Source: JAKZRT01 sp965247915 (lineage in GTDB: Bacteria; Pseudomonadota; Alphaproteobacteria; Rhodobacterales; Rhodobacteraceae). From it: a DNA stretch of 64,000 nt. Position numbers and translations under genes: made by a program. Where the stretch lies: contig OZ252048.1 in assembly GCA_965247915.1 (NCBI GenBank), positions 62,001 through 126,000 of the forward strand. Direction: 5' to 3'. Position 1 is the first letter of the stretch. Each line of letters starts with the position of its first letter. The notes beneath the pieces are model-generated. The model ran no database searches. It had not been told where the DNA came from and saw only the letters and a list, made by a program, of their open reading frames with translations. Of the stretch, positions 1 through 7,537 are shown piece by piece.

Positions 1-10
1 GAGCAGAGCA

Positions 11-964
11 GTGACTGAAGAAGCACAAGAGTCCCAGGATGCGGGCGGAGAATCGACCGACAAAGTGCCCGCGGAAAACTTCGTTTTGTCCAAATCAGAT
101 ATTCCCGTTGTCGCGCGCCGGAAAAAGACCGAGGACTCCCCGGCAAAGGACCCCTCGGACGGCGCGGAAAAAGACCGCGGTGATGAAGCAAAAAAGGCCG
201 CGAAGGCCAATGAGGCAGCCGAAGCCAGGGCGCGAGAGAAAAAGGCCTGGGATGAAATGCCAGAGGGCGTCCGCAAGCGGATTTTACGCGCGAACCGGCA
301 ACGCGACAGAGCGCTTGAGAAGGTCGAAGTCGCGGAGGGGGAGCGCGATGACATTCGTGAACGCCTGGATACAGTTGAGAAGAAAGTGGGCGACGCCACA
401 CCGGAACCCAAACCCGACCCCGACGATTTCGACACCTACGACGGCTATCTTGCCGCCGAGAAGAAGGCCAGGAAGAAGGAAGCGCCGCCGAAGGCCAGGG
501 CAAAAGAGATCAGCCCCGAGGACTTCAGGGCCACCCACGGCGTCGCGCCGGACGATCTGGCATCGGCGCGCGATACTCTTGAGGAAACGGTATTCACTGC
601 CGATCCCGACCTCTGGGAAGCTGTGTCGGAAATGAAGGGGCTGAAAATCTCGCCAACGCTGGTGATGGCGCTTGCTGAGACCAACAATCCCACGGAGGTT
701 CTGCGCCAGTTGACAGCGGACCCGAAGAAGGCCGGGGCGTTTTCAAAACTCTCACCATTCGCACAGGCGCGTGAACTTGCCGCGCTCGACCGTCCGGTAG
801 AAAAACAGCGCGCTGTGTCGAAGGCGCCACCGCCGCCCGAGCCGGGGGGAACGCGCGGCGCTGGCCGCGAGCGCCCGCTGGACGAATTGTCCCAGCGCGA
901 GTTTGAAGCCCGCCGGAACGATGATGAGGCCGCAAGTCGTAACCGTGGGGATTTTTGGCTGTGA
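11..964 (+). CDS. Charged coiled-coil protein, phage scaffold-like
   Basis: A 317-residue, very hydrophilic protein read from a GTG. It is rich in Lys, Glu, Asp and Arg. Residues about 60-125 are dominated by charged residues and Ala and look like a long coiled coil. They are followed by a Pro-Asp-rich stretch ending in a DFDTYDGYLAAE-type motif, which I associate with tailed-phage head scaffolding or minor structural proteins. There is no signal peptide or membrane segment. No other phage gene follows in the window, so it may be the end of a prophage lying to the left or an orphan remnant. The start lies 10 bases from the window edge, so the true start could be further upstream. The phage link is an inference from composition and one motif. 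Confidence 0.5.
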   Translation: MTEEAQESQDAGGESTDKVPAENFVLSKSDIPVVARRKKTEDSPAKDPSDGAEKDRGDEAKKAAKANEAAEARAREKKAWDEMPEGVRKRILRANRQRDRALEKVEVAEGERDDIRERLDTVEKKVGDATPEPKPDPDDFDTYDGYLAAEKKARKKEAPPKARAKEISPEDFRATHGVAPDDLASARDTLEETVFTADPDLWEAVSEMKGLKISPTLVMALAETNNPTEVLRQLTADPKKAGAFSKLSPFAQARELAALDRPVEKQRAVSKAPPPPEPGGTRGAGRERPLDELSQREFEARRNDDEAASRNRGDFWL

Positions 965-988
965 CCGATCAACGGGATCACAAAAGGC

Positions 989-1035
989 CGTGTTGATTTT
1001 CTTTCCCATACCGTAGGGTTAAAAAAATCAACACG
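989..1035. repeat. Inverted repeat, 12-bp perfect arms
   Basis: CGTGTTGATTTT (989-1000) is the exact reverse complement of AAAATCAACACG (1024-1035), with 23 bases between. It begins 25 bases after the stop of the scaffold-like gene. It could act as a weak terminator or be a binding site; the arms are AT-rich and no clean T-tract follows on the plus strand. Confidence 0.55.
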
Positions 1036-1089
1036 CAATAGGAACGGGAACGCGCGAGGTCAATTTTCAAAGTGATGCACTACCGACAG

Positions 1090-1130
1090 AAAACCCCCGG
1101 CCCGTTGTTGTGCAGTGACAGGGCCGGGGG
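1090..1130 (-). terminator. Rho-independent terminator of the small minus-strand gene
   Basis: Read on the minus strand, CCCCCGGCCC (1130-1121) pairs with GGGCCGGGGG (1103-1094) and is followed directly by TTTT (1093-1090). The 10-bp GC stem has a 17-base loop. It lies about 150 bases downstream of the 1281-1496 gene, the only plausible minus-strand gene here. Confidence 0.7.
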
Positions 1131-1280
1131 CGAATTTGACTGCTTGAGTTTTGGCTCAAATCGTCGGATCGCTGGGTCGTCCAATTTCAGTATCTGATGC
1201 GGTGACGAGGGCTTGATATTGTTGTTTTCCTGTCCGGCCAGAAGATGTGCAGCAACGATGGCCGGCAGCAATGACGAGTG

Positions 1281-1496
1281 TTAGGCGGCTCTGACGAAAA
1301 CCAGGTCCAGTTTCGGCCCTGCAATTATCGAAAGATTACGTTCATAGACCACACAAAGCGCCTTTTCTCGGGCTTGGCGCGCCTGCGCGGTCAAATCGTG
1401 GCAGATATCGTTGGCGCTGGCCAATCGACCGGCGAATTCATGGTGACGGAAAACCGGTTCAATCATGGCCGTGTTTTTGGATGCGATCTGGTACAT
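1281..1496 (-). CDS. Small hypothetical protein, 71 aa
   Basis: An open frame of 71 codons starting MYQIASKNTAM and ending FVRAA. The start was chosen because a Shine-Dalgarno-like AAGGAAG lies 5 bases upstream of this ATG; an earlier in-frame ATG would add 31 residues but has no such site. The protein is basic to neutral with several His and Ala-Arg stretches and no membrane segment or signal peptide. An intrinsic terminator lies downstream, which supports a real transcription unit. I do not recognise the family. It sits between a phage-like gene and a secreted protein, so it may be accessory. Confidence 0.5.
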   Translation of the reverse strand: MYQIASKNTAMIEPVFRHHEFAGRLASANDICHDLTAQARQAREKALCVVYERNLSIIAGPKLDLVFVRAA

Positions 1497-1765
1497 TTTG
1501 GCTTCCTTTGCTTGTTTCGGTTTTCCGGGGACTGCCCGTTTCGTTTCATGTGTGCAGTGCGATGGGGCCAATTTGTCGGGAATGCCCAATGAATTCGATC
1601 CGCCGATGGGTTGAAACCGGGTTTTTCTACCCGTTGGGGGATGGAATCTGACGAATTCGTGTCAATAATTGGGTGCGATTGGTTCACTCAGCTCGGATTT
1701 GCCAAAAAATTAACACAGTGTCTGGCTATTGCGCGTTCGGGGGCATGTAATTTGTCAGAGTTCGC

Positions 1766-2173
1766 ATGTTCCGCAGGTCAGTTTTTTCATTCCCAGCCGC
1801 AATTATCATCGGATTATCCGGTTTGGATCCCGCCGCTGCGTCCAGTCCGCTCGATTATTTGTCCGCGGTCGATTCGGATGCGCCGGGGTATTCTGTATTC
1901 TTCGATCTGATCCAGCGCCTTGAAGACGACAATTCCGAAATTCTTTTGCTCGAGCGCACTTTCCTGGGTCGCCTCAGGATCGTCTATGTTGACAATGGCA
2001 ATCTCCGAGAAATTGTGATGATCCCGAATACCGGTGATATCCGCCGTGACATTACGATCGGTGCGTATGACGCGGCTTCGTTCCCCGGTCAGGGCCAAGG
2101 CCAGGGCATTGGCAGCGGCCAAGGACTTGGAAACGGAAACAGCGGCAGCGGTTCCAAAGGAAAGAAAAAATAG
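1766..2173 (+). CDS. Secreted protein with Gly/Gln-rich tail
   Basis: A 135-residue protein. The N-terminus (MFRRSVFSFPAAIIIGLSGL, then an Ala-rich stretch ending near AAASS) looks like a Sec signal peptide cleaved around residue 25. The middle part (about 27-105) is a small folded region with alternating charged and aliphatic residues. The last 30 residues are low-complexity: GQGQGQG, GSGQGLGNGN and a terminal Gly/Ser/Lys run. The stop lies 12 bases before the membrane HTH gene, so the two are probably co-transcribed. The family is unknown to me; a periplasmic or surface role fits the signal and the disordered tail. Confidence 0.65.
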   Translation: MFRRSVFSFPAAIIIGLSGLDPAAASSPLDYLSAVDSDAPGYSVFFDLIQRLEDDNSEILLLERTFLGRLRIVYVDNGNLREIVMIPNTGDIRRDITIGAYDAASFPGQGQGQGIGSGQGLGNGNSGSGSKGKKK

Positions 2174-2185
2174 GCTAAGAGCCTA

Positions 2186-2657
2186 ATGTCGAAGGGCAGC
2201 GAATTGGCAGTGTTACAAACAGATATCCCGGCGGTCGCACAATCGGGTCCGATTCGGGGCCGGTCCGTTATGCTGTTCTATATTATCCTGGCGATCCAGC
2301 TTATTTGCGCCGTGCCGTTCCTTTACGATCTCTGGGGAGAAGTGTTGGCGCTCAGAACCACGGTCCTGCCATGGTACATGGAAGAAGTCGCGCAAGTTCT
2401 GGCAAGCGCCGGACTGGTTGCCGGGATCGTCGGCGCAGGCATCTACATGGCCTATTTACGCAAGAGCCAATACCGAATTGCGCGGCTTGACCAACAGATC
2501 GGCGCTGTCTCGGGAAACTTCCATACCCAACTGCAGGCGATTTTCGATCAATGGCGCCCTTCGCGTTCGGAGGTTGAGATCGCCATTTATGCCATGAAAG
2601 GCTTTTCGAATGCAGAAATCGGCGAATTGCGCGGCACCTCGGCCGCAACCGTAAAAA
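2186..2657 (+). pseudogene. Membrane-anchored LuxR-type HTH regulator, 3' end lost
   Basis: The readable part (about 157 residues) has two hydrophobic segments near residues 28-50 and 68-90, then a cytosolic linker. A LuxR/GerE-like helix-turn-helix begins with RPSRSEVEIAIYAMKGFS and NAEIGELRGTSAATVKS. In intact members the recognition helix continues and about 25 more residues follow. Here the frame leaves the family at about 2657, runs into sequence that reads well only on the opposite strand as a LysE fragment, and stops at 2677. The DNA-binding domain is therefore incomplete and the product is unlikely to bind DNA. It follows the secreted Gly/Gln protein by 12 bases. The truncation is most simply a deletion that removed the 3' ends of two convergent genes. 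Confidence 0.7.
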
Positions 2658-2873
2658 GCCCGCCCAATAGCCGATGACCCAGGCGACCCCCGCTATCGCC
2701 ACCAGCGGCCAGATCACGTCGCCGACCACGACCCCAAATGCCAACGGCCAGGCCGACCGGAAGCCGCCGGCCAGCGCCCGCGCGACGATGGCCACCCAGA
2801 CCGGACCGGGGGTGAGGAACAGAATGAACAGCGCCCCGGCATAAAGCGCGGCCTGTGCGTATGTGATGGTCAT
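2655..2873 (-). pseudogene. LysE-family transporter, only the first ~72 codons remain
   Basis: Read on the minus strand from an ATG at 2873, the product starts MTITYAQAALYAGALFILFL and continues with the TPGP motif typical of LysE/RhtB exporters, then two membrane segments up to about residue 72 (YWAGF). LysE proteins are normally about 200 residues. After about 2655 the frame enters the HTH gene read backwards, so the C-terminal two thirds are gone. The start overlaps the DUF1697 stop by 4 bases (ATGA), showing that it was the last gene of the dnaN-recF-GNAT-DUF1697 string. Loss of function is near certain. Confidence 0.75.
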
Positions 2874-3361
2874 AACCGGTTCGCAAGGTCTGCCAGTTTG
2901 GCCACGGTGTTCCAGTTTCGCGCCGTCACCGCAACGCCCAAAATCCGCTCGGCCCTTTCGGCCAGCTTCGACCGGCCAATGCCCGATGGCGCGTGTAGGT
3001 AAAAGACCTGGCCTTTCAGCCGCCAGTTCTCGTCGGCCGCCTTGATCGCATCCAGCGCGCCGACATCCTGGGCGGCAGGCGCGGTGAGAAAGAAAAGGTG
3101 CAGCGCCCGTGGCGTGGCCTCAGCCCCGCGAAACGGATTGGCTGCAATCGCTGCGTTCAGCGCGTCGCGGGTCAAAACGATCACTTGCGGGCGAAACCCA
3201 TGTGCCACTTCGATCGCCCCTGCAATCTGGTCTGCCGCCAGCCGACCCCGAAAGACCGCGTTGCCGCTTTGGATGTAGGTTGAAACATTGCGCGCGCCGA
3301 GCGCCGTCAAAATGTCGCGCAACTCGGCCATCGGCAGCTTGCTATGCCCACCCACGTTAAT

Positions 3362-3365
3362 GCCA
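3362..3365. repeat. Left copy of the IS target-site duplication (GCCA)
   Basis: GCCA directly outside the left inverted repeat. The same four bases follow the right end at 4635-4638. A 4-bp duplication is usual for IS5-group elements. Confidence 0.8.
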
Positions 3366-4634
3366 GGGCACCTCGATTTATTGACATTCTGAGGGCATAT
3401 TATGCCTGATTTCGGTTCTATCGGCCATCGGCACGCTGGGTTTTAGGTGGTCAGTCTCGATCCTTAATCCGCGCCGGGCATTGGTGGCGCAGATCGCCAC
3501 AGCATCCTCGTGTTTTCATACCGGGAATGGGTTTAGGCGGTGCAACTGGCCAAGCCGCCGGATGTTGTAGGCAAGGTTCTTCATCCCGATCCTGGCCCTG
3601 GCCCGCGCCAGACCGATGGTTCGCACCAGCGTGCCACCCATGTCGTTCGCCTGCGCGCCGAACACATGCTCGACACGGACACGAACCGAGGATTTCGTCC
3701 TGTTGCTTTTCATTGCCTGTTCGGTCAGAGGCCTGCCCCGTTTGCCCTTGCGGTGGATGCGGCTTGTCAGTCCTCTCGCCCTGAGCTTCGCCTCGATTTC
3801 TTCCGACCGGTAGGCCGCATCTGCCCAGACCCTGGAGGCGGTGTTGCCGCGCATCAGCAACTCGTCCACCACCTGGCTGTCGTGAACGGCAGCGCCCGTG
3901 ACGTGATAGCGCCGGATCAGTTTGTGCTTACGATCGACATTCACATGGTTCTTGTAGCCATAGTGGCTTTTGCCGTGCTTTTTGGTCCAGCGTGCATCAA
4001 CGTCCTTCTGTGATCGCTTGGCAGGCTTGTTTTCCCAGTCTTCCGGCACCTCGCCACCCTTGATCGCCGCGTTTTCCGCGCGCGTGTTGTGGTTGCGCGG
4101 CACCGGCACGATGGACGCGTCCAGTATCTGGCCGCCCCGTGCAATGTAGCCCTGCCGCGCCAGATGTCCGTCAAAGAGTTTGAACAAATCATCCACCTTG
4201 CCCGCCTGCGCCAGCGCCTCGCGATACAGCCACACGGTCTTTGCGTCCGGCACCCGGTCACCAAGACCAAGACCCAGAAAACGCATAAACGAAAGCCGGT
4301 CCCGGATCTGGTATTCGACCTGATCGTCCGAAAGGTTGTAAAGCGCGCTCAGAACCAGGGTTTTGAACATCAGTACCGCGTCCATCGGCTTGCGCCCCGC
4401 GCGTGATTTCCGCTCACTTTCAGGCTTGCGCCAGACCTGCTCCAGAAGCGGGCGGAACTCTTCCCACGGTACAACTGCATTGATCTCGACCAGCGGGTCC
4501 TTCTTCGCATCCAGGCTCTCGTAACGATCTGAAAGATCAAAAAAGCCCATCTGTGCCATGACTGCCATCCCTCCGCCGCATCATCCTGCAAATCTACAGC
4601 GCGTTCACGCCAGATGCAATTTATAGAGGTGCCC
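3366..4634 (-). mobile_element. Complete IS5-family insertion sequence, 1269 bp
   Basis: The ends are imperfect 18-bp inverted repeats: GGGCACCTCGATTTATTG at 3366-3383 and, reading inward from 4634, GGGCACCTCTATAAATTG (15 of 18 identical, first nine identical). A GCCA direct repeat flanks both ends. Inside is one uninterrupted transposase gene. About 150 bases between the left end and the transposase stop are non-coding and contain a 13-base palindrome (3394-3406). Intact ends, intact duplication and intact transposase suggest a recent insertion that may still be mobile. It interrupts the DUF1697 gene. Confidence 0.9.
3516..4568 (-). CDS. IS5-family transposase
   Basis: A 350-residue DDE transposase. 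The N-terminus has the FFDLSDRYESLDAKKDPL motif seen in IS5-group enzymes, followed by a helical DNA-binding region (about 30-120). The catalytic acidic residues appear to be D150 (QILDAS), D250 (WADAAYR) and E300 (RVEHVFG), the last in the expected Y/R-rich IS5 signature. The C-terminus ends with a basic helix (NLAYNIRRLGQL). The length is normal and no frameshift or stop is seen, so the enzyme is probably active. It catalyses cut-and-paste or copy-out transposition of its own element and has no role in the host pathway. Confidence 0.95.
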   Translation of the reverse strand: MAVMAQMGFFDLSDRYESLDAKKDPLVEINAVVPWEEFRPLLEQVWRKPESERKSRAGRKPMDAVLMFKTLVLSALYNLSDDQVEYQIRDRLSFMRFLGLGLGDRVPDAKTVWLYREALAQAGKVDDLFKLFDGHLARQGYIARGGQILDASIVPVPRNHNTRAENAAIKGGEVPEDWENKPAKRSQKDVDARWTKKHGKSHYGYKNHVNVDRKHKLIRRYHVTGAAVHDSQVVDELLMRGNTASRVWADAAYRSEEIEAKLRARGLTSRIHRKGKRGRPLTEQAMKSNRTKSSVRVRVEHVFGAQANDMGGTLVRTIGLARARARIGMKNLAYNIRRLGQLHRLNPFPV

Positions 4635-4638
4635 GCCA
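4635..4638. repeat. Right copy of the IS target-site duplication (GCCA)
   Basis: GCCA directly outside the right inverted repeat, identical to 3362-3365. Confidence 0.8.
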
Positions 4639-4672
4639 CGCAGAAGCGCGACCTGTACATCGCCAGTGCCGC

Positions 4673-5197
4673 TCAAAACGGGTGCCCCAAGAGGTCAACC
4701 GGCGTCTCTGCTTCCCATTTCCGTCCGGTCAGCGCCAGCACCATCAAATTCACGCCCGGCTGGTCTTTCACCGCACCGGTGGCAGCCCCCTCCATGTCAA
4801 CGAACCGCAAGCGGTTTTGCGCCGGGGCAAACCCATGCCCCGCATAAAGCCCGGCCACGCGGAACAGCAGGGCAAACTCGGCAAGGCTGGCCCGCGCCTC
4901 AGAAACTGCCGCCCCGAGCAGGGCCGAGGCAAGGCCCGCGCCGCGCCGTTCGGGGGCGGTTGCAACTTCGGAAAGCGTGGCAACGGCGATCAGCGAACCG
5001 CTCTGCCGCACCGACCGGAAGCCAACCGCGATATGGCCGATAACGCTGTGGTTGCGGATCACCAGCCGCACATGGTGACGTTGCATGAAATAAGACCGCC
5101 CGCCAAAGTTGGTGTCAAAGGCCCGGGCCATCAGCGCGGTAATCGCGGCCTCGTCGTCGGCGCTCAGGCGCATCTCTTCGATCCGTTCAACCTGCAT
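4673..5197 (-). CDS. GNAT-family N-acetyltransferase
   Basis: A 174-residue protein with the GNAT fold pattern: an N-terminal helix region, a central strand-rich core, and the acetyl-CoA pyrophosphate loop at VATAPERRGAGLASALL (about residues 83-99), which matches the family R/Q-x-x-G-x-G/A pattern. ATG 5197 was preferred over a TTG two codons upstream because GAGG lies 6 bases before it. The gene overlaps the recF end by 11 bases and shares TTGA with the DUF1697 start, so it is translationally coupled in the dnaN-recF string. The acceptor substrate cannot be told from sequence. Confidence 0.8.
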   Translation of the reverse strand: MQVERIEEMRLSADDEAAITALMARAFDTNFGGRSYFMQRHHVRLVIRNHSVIGHIAVGFRSVRQSGSLIAVATLSEVATAPERRGAGLASALLGAAVSEARASLAEFALLFRVAGLYAGHGFAPAQNRLRFVDMEGAATGAVKDQPGVNLMVLALTGRKWEAETPVDLLGHPF

Positions 5198-6281
5198 CGC
5201 CAACCTCGGACACGCCGTCCATTTCTTTGACGCTCAAGAATTGCGCCTTTTCTTCAAGCCCTTCGAACAGCTCGGCCCCGGTTCCGGTCATCCAGGCCTG
5301 CGCGCCCAGAGCGAAAATCTCGTCATAAAGCGCCGCGCGCCGGTCGGCGTCCAGATGCGCCGTGACCTCGTCCAGCAACAGCACCGGAGCGCCACGGCCA
5401 AGCGCCGTCAACGCCCTTGTGTTGGCCAGCACCAGCGAAATCAGCAGCGCCTTTTGTTCGCCGGTCGAGGCCTCGCGCGCGTCGATCCCCTTGGTCGCAA
5501 AGACACCGCGCAGGTCAGCGCGATGCGGCCCCACCAGGCTTCGGCCGGCTTTCATATCCGCAGCCCTTGAACGGGCCAGCGCATCAGCCAGTGCCGGTTC
5601 ATAGCGGGGCTGGGAAGGCTCGCCATCGGGGTCTGTCAACGTCAGATCGGCCCTTGGAAAGCTGGTCTCGGCGCCCTCTTGTGCTTGCGTCAGGCGCGCA
5701 ATCGCCTCGGCCCGACCGACCTCGATCTCGGACCCGGCGCGCGCCATCTGCGCCTCGAGCGCTGCGTACCAATGGGCGTCGTTGACCTGGTCCTTCAGCA
5801 GGCGGTTGCGGTCGCGCATGGCTTTGTCGTAGGCCAGCGCCGCTTCGCCGTGGCCGGGGCGAAAGCTGAGCGCGATGCGGTCCAGAAACCGCCGCCGCCC
5901 GTCCGCTCCTTCGGTCCAGAGCCGGTCCATCGCGGGCACCAGCCAGACCACCGCCAACAGGCTGGCCAGCGCGCTCTGGGGTGCTGGTTTGTCGTCGATC
6001 TTCACGCTGCGCCCGTTACCGTCCTCGGACCAGGTCTCGATCCGGTGAGCGCCTGTCGCGGCGGTCACTTTCCAGCCCACACATTCGGGCCTGCGCACCA
6101 TATCGCCCGCCGCCGCGTGCCGCAGGCCCCGGCCCGGCGACAGCATCGACACTGCTTCAAGCACGTTGGTTTTGCCCGCGCCGTTGGGGCCATAAAGCAC
6201 CACTGGCTGCCCGCCGGGCACCAGCCGCGTCAGCCGGTGCGACCGGAAGTGAGAAAGGGTAAGCCGGGTAAGCGCCGTCAC
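5187..6281 (-). CDS. recF: DNA replication and repair protein RecF
   Basis: RecF is an SMC-like ATPase that loads RecA at gaps in the RecFOR pathway. The 364-residue protein starts from a GTG overlapping the dnaN stop (GTGA). Visible motifs: Walker A GPNGAGKTNVLEA (about 32-44), the ABC-type signature region around STGEQKALLISLVLA, and Walker B VLLLDEVTAHLD near residue 305. The length is normal for alphaproteobacteria. The position directly after dnaN is the common bacterial order. Its partner recO lies at 20.5 kb in this window. Confidence 0.95.
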   Translation of the reverse strand: MTALTRLTLSHFRSHRLTRLVPGGQPVVLYGPNGAGKTNVLEAVSMLSPGRGLRHAAAGDMVRRPECVGWKVTAATGAHRIETWSEDGNGRSVKIDDKPAPQSALASLLAVVWLVPAMDRLWTEGADGRRRFLDRIALSFRPGHGEAALAYDKAMRDRNRLLKDQVNDAHWYAALEAQMARAGSEIEVGRAEAIARLTQAQEGAETSFPRADLTLTDPDGEPSQPRYEPALADALARSRAADMKAGRSLVGPHRADLRGVFATKGIDAREASTGEQKALLISLVLANTRALTALGRGAPVLLLDEVTAHLDADRRAALYDEIFALGAQAWMTGTGAELFEGLEEKAQFLSVKEMDGVSEVGDAG

Positions 6282-7396
6282 ACCCGCATCGGCATGACGA
6301 CATAGACCGCTGAAGTGTCGTTGCCTTCGCGCATCAATGTCGGATCACCCGCCGAGTTGAACAGAAAAACGGCGTTCTCGCGGTCAACCTGACTGGCGAT
6401 CTCGAGCAGGTATTTGGCGTTGAACCCGATCTCCAGCCGCTCGTCGCCGTAAGCCACTGCCAGCTCTTCCTCGGCGGCACCGCAGTCGGGCGCATTGACC
6501 GAAAGGATCAGCCGGTCGTCGTCCAGCGCCAGCTTGACCGCGCGCGACCGTTCCGACGACACCGTCGCCACCCGGTCAACGGCCCGGGCAAATTCCGCGG
6601 CATCGACTTCAAGCCGCCGGGTATTTCCGGTGGGGATGACGCGGGCGTAGTCGGGGAACGTGCCGTCGATCACTTTCGAGGTGAGGGTGATCTCCGGCGT
6701 GGCAAAGCGCACCTTGGTCTCGGAAACTGACACCGCAATCTCGGCTTCGTCGTTGTCCAGAAGCTTGCGCAGTTCGCCAACGGTTTTGCGCGGCACGATC
6801 ACGCCGTGCATATCGGCGGCTCCGGCAGGCACATCGGCATCGATGCGGGCCAAACGGTGCCCATCGGTGGCCACGCACCTGAGCGCCGGACCGCCTTCTC
6901 CGTCGGCGATGTGCATATAGACTCCGTTCAGGTAATACCTTGTTTCTTCTGTTGAAATCGCGAACTTCGACTTGTCGAAAAGCCGCCGCAGCACCGGTGC
7001 GGGGACGGTAAAATTCGACGCATATTCCGAACTGGCCATGACCGGAAAATCTTCGCGCGGCAGCGTCGCCAGCGAGAATTTCGACCGTCCCGCCTCGACC
7101 GCCAGGCGCCCGGTTGCGGGATCATCGGTCAGGCCGACCAGCGCGCCCTCGGGCAGTTTGCGCACGATCTCGTGCAACGTCACGGCAGGCACGGTGGTGG
7201 CCCCGGCGCGTTCAACCTTGGCGGGTGCCTTGTCGACCACTTCGATATCCAGATCGGTGGCGCGGAACGACACCTGATCACCCTCGGCCTCGATCAGGAC
7301 GTTCGCCAGAATGGGGATCGTATTGCGCCGCTCGACAACCGACTGCGCCTGCGCCACTGCCTTCAGTAACGCGCCGCGCTCGATGCTCAGTTTCAT
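6278..7396 (-). CDS. dnaN: DNA polymerase III subunit beta (sliding clamp)
   Basis: A 372-residue protein with the three-domain clamp architecture. Recognisable stretches include MKLSIERGALLKAVAQAQSV at the start, RNTIPILANVLIEA, a central TRYYLNGVYMH segment, and the conserved C-terminus ending VYVVMPMRV, which forms part of the partner-binding pocket. It forms the dimeric ring that tethers polymerase III. It starts the minus-strand string dnaN-recF-GNAT-DUF1697-LysE. dnaA, which often precedes dnaN, is not present; trhO lies 141 bases upstream on the same strand. A TTGACA-like hexamer lies in that gap, but the promoter cannot be fixed. Confidence 0.97.
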   Translation of the reverse strand: MKLSIERGALLKAVAQAQSVVERRNTIPILANVLIEAEGDQVSFRATDLDIEVVDKAPAKVERAGATTVPAVTLHEIVRKLPEGALVGLTDDPATGRLAVEAGRSKFSLATLPREDFPVMASSEYASNFTVPAPVLRRLFDKSKFAISTEETRYYLNGVYMHIADGEGGPALRCVATDGHRLARIDADVPAGAADMHGVIVPRKTVGELRKLLDNDEAEIAVSVSETKVRFATPEITLTSKVIDGTFPDYARVIPTGNTRRLEVDAAEFARAVDRVATVSSERSRAVKLALDDDRLILSVNAPDCGAAEEELAVAYGDERLEIGFNAKYLLEIASQVDRENAVFLFNSAGDPTLMREGNDTSAVYVVMPMRV

Positions 7397-7537
7397 GCCC
7401 TTGCTCCACCAATTGCCGGGGCGACGAACCTACCTGTTTTGACCCCCGGCTCAAGCCTTTTCTGACTGTCAAGTGATTGTGGGCTATGGTCAAGGCTGCA
7501 AGCGGCAAAAACCACAAGATAATGGGGCTTGGCGCAT

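Larger units (their letters stand above)
965..1280. other. Intergenic stretch with two hairpins, no gene seen
   Basis: No convincing coding region on either strand. It holds an AT-rich 12-bp inverted repeat (989-1035) and a GC-rich hairpin followed by T residues on the minus strand (1090-1130). The remaining bases show nothing I can assign. Confidence 0.6.
2870..4676 (-). pseudogene. DUF1697 gene split by an IS5-type element
   Basis: The 3' part (3365-2870) encodes the family's conserved region (INVGGHSKLPM, STYIQSGN), with normal length to the stop. The 5' part (4676-4635) lies on the far side of the IS. Removing the IS and one copy of the 4-bp duplication restores a continuous frame ...QVALLRGINVGGHSKL, the expected DUF1697 N-terminus. 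The restored start is a TTG at 4676 that overlaps the GNAT stop (TTGA at 4673-4676). The function of DUF1697 proteins is not established. The insertion falls within the first 15 codons, so no full protein is expected unless translation restarts at an internal GTG near 3356. Confidence 0.85.

Noticed and set aside
1080..1271. A 63-codon minus-strand frame
   Set aside because: It runs through the terminator hairpin at 1090-1130, has no ribosome site and no recognisable features.
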